A DNA stretch of 64,000 nt from Streptomyces sp. TLI_171 (GTDB lineage: Bacteria > Actinomycetota > Actinomycetes > Streptomycetales > Streptomycetaceae): NCBI RefSeq assembly GCF_003610255.1, contig NZ_RAPS01000001.1, positions 806,001 through 870,000 of the forward strand, given 5' to 3'. The notes under the pieces are model-generated. The model made no database searches, was not told the DNA's origin, and worked only from the letters and a program-made list of their open reading frames with translations. Positions within the stretch are counted from its first letter, which is position 1. Each line of letters opens with the position of its first letter. The translations under genes were made by a program, and so were the position numbers. Shown one piece after another: positions 60,217 to 64,000 of this stretch.

Positions 60217-61458
60217 TCACGTCACCTGCTCGCTGTGCTTGCCCGACTCGCCGACCTGCCGGGCCCGGTGGGCCCGCAGCGCCTGCCCGGCCGCCCACAG
60301 CACCAGGGCCGCCAGCGCCGCCGCCACCGGCAGCCACCCGGCGGCGGCGCCGTACCGGTGCGCCAACAGCCCGCCGAGGGCGGCGAACAGGGCCGCGGTC
60401 AGGACGGCGCAGCCGAGCGCGTAGCCGCCGTAGGCGAGCCGCAGCCCGGGCGGATAGCCGCGCAGCGGCGCGCTGTCGCGGCGCACGGCCGATCGGGCCA
60501 GCAGGACCGTGAACCGGCGGCTCTCGGTGGCCAGTTGGAGGCAGTCCAAGGCGTAGCCGAGCGCTTTGTACCCGTCCAGCGGGGGCAGCGGCAGCAGGTT
60601 GCCGAGCGCGACCGCGGTGCCGAGCAGCAGCAGGGCGCCGAGGAACGGCCGGGCCTGGGCGTGGTCGGGCAGCAGCAGCCAGGCGGGGTAGAACGGCAGC
60701 AGGAAGGCGAGGTTCATCACCGCCCCGGCCAGCGCGGTGGCGATCTGCTCGCGGCGGCGGCGGAAGAACCGGACGTTCTCCACCTCGCAGTACAGGTAGG
60801 TCATCGGCAGCCGCCAGCGCAGTCCGATCTCCCGGACCTGCCCGCCGAAGGCCCGGCCGACCAGCCCGTGGGCGAGCTCGTGCAGGGCGAGGCTGGTCCA
60901 CAGCAGGGTGCCGACGGCGAGCAGCGCCACCGGGTTCTCCGCCAGCCGCGCGGTCTCGCCCAGCAGGGTGCGGGCGTTGACGGCGACTCCGGCCAGCAGC
61001 GCCGTCACCAGCACCAGCAGCGGCGCGAGCACGCTGCGGCGGCGGGCGAAGCCGGTGGCCCGGTGCATCCGGTCCAGCAGGGCGGGCGCGTCGGCGACCA
61101 GCTTGACCCGGCCGGACAGCGCGGAGGACCGGGCGGGCGGGGCGGCCTGCGGCGGCTCCGGGGCCGGCGCGTGGTCGAGCAGCCCGCGGGCGTAGAGCAG
61201 GCCGAGGAGCTGCTGCCACTGCGGCTCGCCGAGCCGGGCCCGGAAGCGGACGGCGTACTGCTCGCCGACCTCCGCCAGCGAACGGGTGCCGTCCAGCCGG
61301 GCGATGATGAAGTGCTCCTTCGGCCCGAGCTCCAACTGCCGTCCGCCGACCGGGTCCCAGACCAGGTGGACTTCCGCGGCGCCGCGCCGCAGCGGCCGGG
61401 CGAGCCGCAGCTCGGGGCGGACCTTCGGCTGCAGGGCGAGGAGTTGACGGCCGCTCAC
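60217..61458 (-). CDS. M50-like membrane zinc metalloprotease with PqqD-like N-terminal domain
   Basis: 413 residues from the GTG at 61458, overlapping the previous stop as GTGA. Residues 1-100 look like a small winged-helix or PqqD-like peptide-binding domain (GPKEHFIIARLDGTRSLAEV). The rest is a membrane protein with HELAH (His193, Glu194, His197) and NLLPLPPLDGY (Asp295), the two M50 zinc motifs, and about six helices. It may cut the leader during export or act in immunity; its position inside the RiPP operon supports a dedicated role. Confidence 0.82.
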   Translation of the reverse strand: MSGRQLLALQPKVRPELRLARPLRRGAAEVHLVWDPVGGRQLELGPKEHFIIARLDGTRSLAEVGEQYAVRFRARLGEPQWQQLLGLLYARGLLDHAPAPEPPQAAPPARSSALSGRVKLVADAPALLDRMHRATGFARRRSVLAPLLVLVTALLAGVAVNARTLLGETARLAENPVALLAVGTLLWTSLALHELAHGLVGRAFGGQVREIGLRWRLPMTYLYCEVENVRFFRRRREQIATALAGAVMNLAFLLPFYPAWLLLPDHAQARPFLGALLLLGTAVALGNLLPLPPLDGYKALGYALDCLQLATESRRFTVLLARSAVRRDSAPLRGYPPGLRLAYGGYALGCAVLTAALFAALGGLLAHRYGAAAGWLPVAAALAALVLWAAGQALRAHRARQVGESGKHSEQVT

Positions 61459-62522
61459 GACGCCGCCGCCGGCTGCGGCTCGCGCAGGGCGCGGGCCAGG
61501 ATGTACGACAGGAACGCCTCGTCGCGGACGGTCACCGACAGCCGGTTGTTGGTCATGTGCGCGTACGGGAACAGCAGCATCGGCAGCGCCTGCGCCGGGT
61601 CGGTGACCACCAGGTCGCGTTCGCCGTCCCAGGAACGGAAGACCAGCTCGCCGCGGCGGGCCGCTGCCGCGGCCCGGTCGCGCAGCTGCAGGCAGTGCTC
61701 GGCCCAGCCGCGCAGCACGGTGGGCAGCCGCTCCGGGGTCTGCCCGGCGACCGCCGCCCGGATCGCCCGGAACCGGGCCGGCAGCGCCTCGCCCATGCTG
61801 GCGTAGGCACGGTCGTAGCCCTGCTGCGCGGTGAAGTTGGTGCCCTCGAACGCCCCGTTCCAGAACGCGTGGTAGCGGTCGAGGAAGGCCAGCAGGTCGT
61901 CCTCCTCCGGCAGGAAGCAGGAGGCCATGGTCAGCATCAGCTGCGCGCCGAGGCCCAGCACCACGGTGCGCAGGTGCAGGTTCATGGTGCGGGTGGCCTC
62001 CACCACCAGGTCGCTGGAGTGCTGGAAGTGCCACTCGGCGAGTTCGATCCCGGCGGGCCCGCCGTACTTGCCGTACTCGGGCTCGTACGGTTCGAGGCTG
62101 AAGGTGTTGTTCTCGCGCAGCCTCATCCGGCCGTCCGGGCCGAGCAGGCGCTCGCGTTCCTCCTCGCGGTACTCCAGCTCGAACATGGTGTTGTACAGCT
62201 CGGCGAAGAAGCTGTCCTTCACCTCGTACAGCGCCGGGCGGCGGCGCAGGAACTCCGCCACGGCCGCCTCGGCCCGCTCCCGCACCTCGGCGGCCGCCCC
62301 CGCGCCGGCGGGTCGCAGCCGCAGCCGCAGGTGCGGGCCCTCCAGCCAGTAGTTGATGAAGAAGTACCCGGCGAGCAGGCCCTCGTCGGTCAGCTCGGCG
62401 ACCAGCGGGCGGACGCACTGCAGCAGCAGCGGGCGCGGGCTGGCGGCGTAGAAGACGTGCAGCGCGAGCCAGTCGCCCGGGGCGGCCCCGGGGGCGCTGG
62501 GGGGTGTGGTCGGATCAGTCAT
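61455..62522 (-). CDS. SpaB_C-type thiopeptide-like dehydration (elimination) protein
   Basis: 355 residues. The family opening LALHVFYAASPRPLLLQCVR with FINYWLEGPHLRLRLRPAG, then SFFAELYNTMFELEYREEER and EPEYGKYGGPAGIELAEWHF, is diagnostic of the protein named thiopeptide-type bacteriocin biosynthesis protein. In split LanB systems this partner eliminates glutamate from glutamylated Ser/Thr; in thiopeptides a close paralogue instead forms the pyridine. Which it is here cannot be told. It overlaps the LanB gene by eight bases. Confidence 0.88.
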   Translation of the reverse strand: MTDPTTPPSAPGAAPGDWLALHVFYAASPRPLLLQCVRPLVAELTDEGLLAGYFFINYWLEGPHLRLRLRPAGAGAAAEVRERAEAAVAEFLRRRPALYEVKDSFFAELYNTMFELEYREEERERLLGPDGRMRLRENNTFSLEPYEPEYGKYGGPAGIELAEWHFQHSSDLVVEATRTMNLHLRTVVLGLGAQLMLTMASCFLPEEDDLLAFLDRYHAFWNGAFEGTNFTAQQGYDRAYASMGEALPARFRAIRAAVAGQTPERLPTVLRGWAEHCLQLRDRAAAAARRGELVFRSWDGERDLVVTDPAQALPMLLFPYAHMTNNRLSVTVRDEAFLSYILARALREPQPAAAS

Positions 62523-64000
62523 GGTTCGGCTCTCCTTGCCGCGGCTCGGGCGCGGCGGCTTCCGCGCGGGGCGTCGACTCCGGTTCGGGCGCGGCGGCCC
62601 GCGGGCCGGGCAGGACTTCCAGGGCCAGTTCGGCGACGTGGCGCCCCTGGTCGGAGCGCACGTGCAGCAGTTCCTCGCCCGGCAGCATCTCCTCCAGCAC
62701 CAGCCGCCCGGCGCCGCCGGCCAGCAGCCCGTCCAGCGCCGTCAGCGACAGCGGGCTGGCGAAGTCCACGTACTGCGGCTTCGCCGCGCCGAGCGCCGCC
62801 ACGCCCTCCGGGTGCGCGCGGGCGAACACCCGCACGGGCAGGGCGTGCCGGCGACGCCAGCGCTGCCACTCCAGGTACCGCTCCGACTCGCCCGCGCCCG
62901 GCGGGAACCGGGGCAGCGCGTCGGCTGCCGCGGTCCAGCTGCGCCGGTGCAGCACCAGGCTGCCGTACCGGACCCGGGGACGCCGGGTCACCCCGTGCGA
63001 CGCCGCGCCGGTCGGCACCCCGCGCCACAGCTCGGGCGTGACCCGCGAGGTCGGCGAGAACAGCAGCAGGCTGCGCGGGATCTCCGGCAGCACCATCGGC
63101 ACCAGGTAGCCGAGGTAGACCGGGATCACCTCCGCGCCGAGCCGCCGCGAGCGCAGCACCAGCCGGTCGGCGTCCGGATCGTGCTCCACGTACAGGTCGT
63201 CGAGGTGGATCTGCGCGTCCTCGGGCGCGGTGCTGGTCTCGCCCGGGCAGACCAACTCGTAGTCGGTGAGCCGGGCGTGCAGGTTCAGGTTGGTGGTCGC
63301 CGCGCCCGCGGTGACCTCCGCGAGCACCGCCCCCGGCGGCGTCACCTCGCGCAGCGTGCCGCCGAGCGCGGCCGACAGGCCGCCGCCCTCGCCGCTGCCT
63401 TCGCCCGACTCGAAGCAGTGCGTGAACCGGGTGAACGGGAAGCACAGGCCGCCGTAGGAGTGGTTGAGCACCACCCGCGGATCGTCGGCCGCCGGAGAGA
63501 GCTGGACGAAGTGGCTGTGCGGTGCGAACGTGCCGCCCAGCGCGCCGAGTTCGGTCGCCACGGCCGCCAGGTCGGCCTCGGTGATGGCCAACTCCTCGAC
63601 TTCCCGGGGCAGTTCCTCCCACCGCAGGCGCATCCGGCGGACCAGTTCGGCGCGGGCCCGGTCCAGGGCGGTGATCTCCGGCAGGCCGAGCCAGTTCTCC
63701 TCCGGCGGGTACGCCCCGTGCTCGACCTTCGCCGACTTGGTGGCGGTGAACTGCAAGTACTGGTTGAAGATGTCCTCGTGGAAGTCGTGCACCAGCTGCA
63801 GCAGGTCCTCGCTGCGCCCGCCGCGACCGTGCCGCGCCAGGAAGAACCCCTTCAGCGTCAGCCGTTGGGCCAGGCCGAGGTCGAACACCGGCAGCATGCG
63901 GCCCAGCTCCGCCAGCGGCTCTGCCGCCAGCTCGGCCCACAGCCCTGCATCGGCCCGCACCTCGCCCGCGTCCACGTCCTCGTACAGCAAGGTCTGCGGC
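62515..64000 (-). CDS. Lantibiotic dehydratase N-terminal (glutamylation) protein, C-terminal part only
   Basis: At least 495 codons are visible and the frame continues past the right edge (Pro-Gln-Thr before Leu-Leu-Tyr-Glu-Asp-Val), so the true start is outside. The visible part has the LanB pattern LLYEDVDAGE, HDFHEDIFNQYLQFTATKSA, FVQLSPAADDPRVVLNHSYG and FPFTRFTHCFESGEGSG. LanB enzymes use glutamyl-tRNA to glutamylate Ser and Thr. Here the elimination domain is a separate gene, the arrangement of thiopeptide and goadsporin systems. Confidence 0.87.
   Translation of the reverse strand, partial: PQTLLYEDVDAGEVRADAGLWAELAAEPLAELGRMLPVFDLGLAQRLTLKGFFLARHGRGGRSEDLLQLVHDFHEDIFNQYLQFTATKSAKVEHGAYPPEENWLGLPEITALDRARAELVRRMRLRWEELPREVEELAITEADLAAVATELGALGGTFAPHSHFVQLSPAADDPRVVLNHSYGGLCFPFTRFTHCFESGEGSGEGGGLSAALGGTLREVTPPGAVLAEVTAGAATTNLNLHARLTDYELVCPGETSTAPEDAQIHLDDLYVEHDPDADRLVLRSRRLGAEVIPVYLGYLVPMVLPEIPRSLLLFSPTSRVTPELWRGVPTGAASHGVTRRPRVRYGSLVLHRRSWTAAADALPRFPPGAGESERYLEWQRWRRRHALPVRVFARAHPEGVAALGAAKPQYVDFASPLSLTALDGLLAGGAGRLVLEEMLPGEELLHVRSDQGRHVAELALEVLPGPRAAAPEPESTPRAEAAAPEPRQGEPNHD

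Noticed and set aside
56125..64000. Class I lanthipeptide cluster
   Set aside because: A LanB-type dehydratase is present, but there is no LanC cyclase in the window, the dehydratase is split and a YcaO is present, which fits thiopeptide or linear azole peptides better.

Overview
The window is about 74% GC, its genes end in G/C at third positions, many start with GTG, and neighbouring genes often overlap by ATGA or GTGA. Together with the gas-vesicle genes, the SigB/F-type sigma factor and the paralogue families, this points to a Streptomycetaceae chromosome (Streptomyces or Kitasatospora). Genus and species cannot be fixed from the sequence alone. No rRNA, tRNA, CRISPR array, insertion sequence or phage was seen.

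Layout. Positions 1-2.4 kb (minus strand) hold the start of a HAMP-domain sensor, an anti-sigma-type ATPase, its STAS antagonist and a SigB/F-type sigma factor. Positions 2.7-27.3 kb form a general-stress region: a TPP-dependent oxidase-like operon, a gluconate-dehydrogenase-like GMC flavoprotein, an enolase-superfamily enzyme, CsbD, an SDR, DUF6328, a HAD phosphatase, an AI-2E-type transporter, a DDAH/redox operon, a CDGSH protein, hemerythrin, a large ANTAR-GAF-PAS-PP2C phosphatase, a PfpI-like protein and a GH15 glycosidase. Positions 27.4-33.6 kb hold a GntR-controlled ABC exporter, an ArsR-like regulator with an SRPBCC partner, a frameshifted reductase and a SulP transporter. Positions 34.6-48.4 kb are mixed metabolism and regulation, including an MFS-PP2C fusion, an HxlR/DUF899 pair sharing an operator, and a small secreted protein behind a DasR-box-like site. 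Positions 48.6-54.5 kb hold a CsbD gene and a ten-gene gas-vesicle operon. Positions 54.6-64 kb hold an M20 amidohydrolase and a thiopeptide/goadsporin-like RiPP locus that runs off the right edge.

The most striking pattern is a recurrent promoter. At least a dozen intergenic sites read G-N-T/N-T, 14-16 bases (almost always 15), then GGGTAT/C or GG(G/A/T)CAG, the latter usually followed by ACG. They precede the STAS operon, the 2.7 kb gene, the TPP operon, the CsbD operon, the SDR, DUF6328, AI-2E, DDAH, methyltransferase, hemerythrin, PfpI, GH15 and gas-vesicle genes. This fits the known SigB-family consensus (GNN(T)-N14-16-GGGTAY) and suggests one sigma factor, plausibly the one encoded here, drives most of the left 27 kb and the gas vesicles.

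The RiPP locus has a 57-residue precursor whose last 22 residues are almost only Ser, Thr and Cys, a YcaO with a C-terminal PxPxP tail, a split LanB (glutamylation part cut by the window edge, plus an SpaB_C elimination-type protein), an M50-like membrane metalloprotease and an ABC exporter. Together these predict a heavily azole/dehydro-amino-acid peptide.

Four otherwise recognisable genes carry apparent single-base indels (about 6.38, 8.4, 16.81 and 31.89 kb). These are either real decay or sequencing errors, and the raw reads should be checked before they are called pseudogenes.
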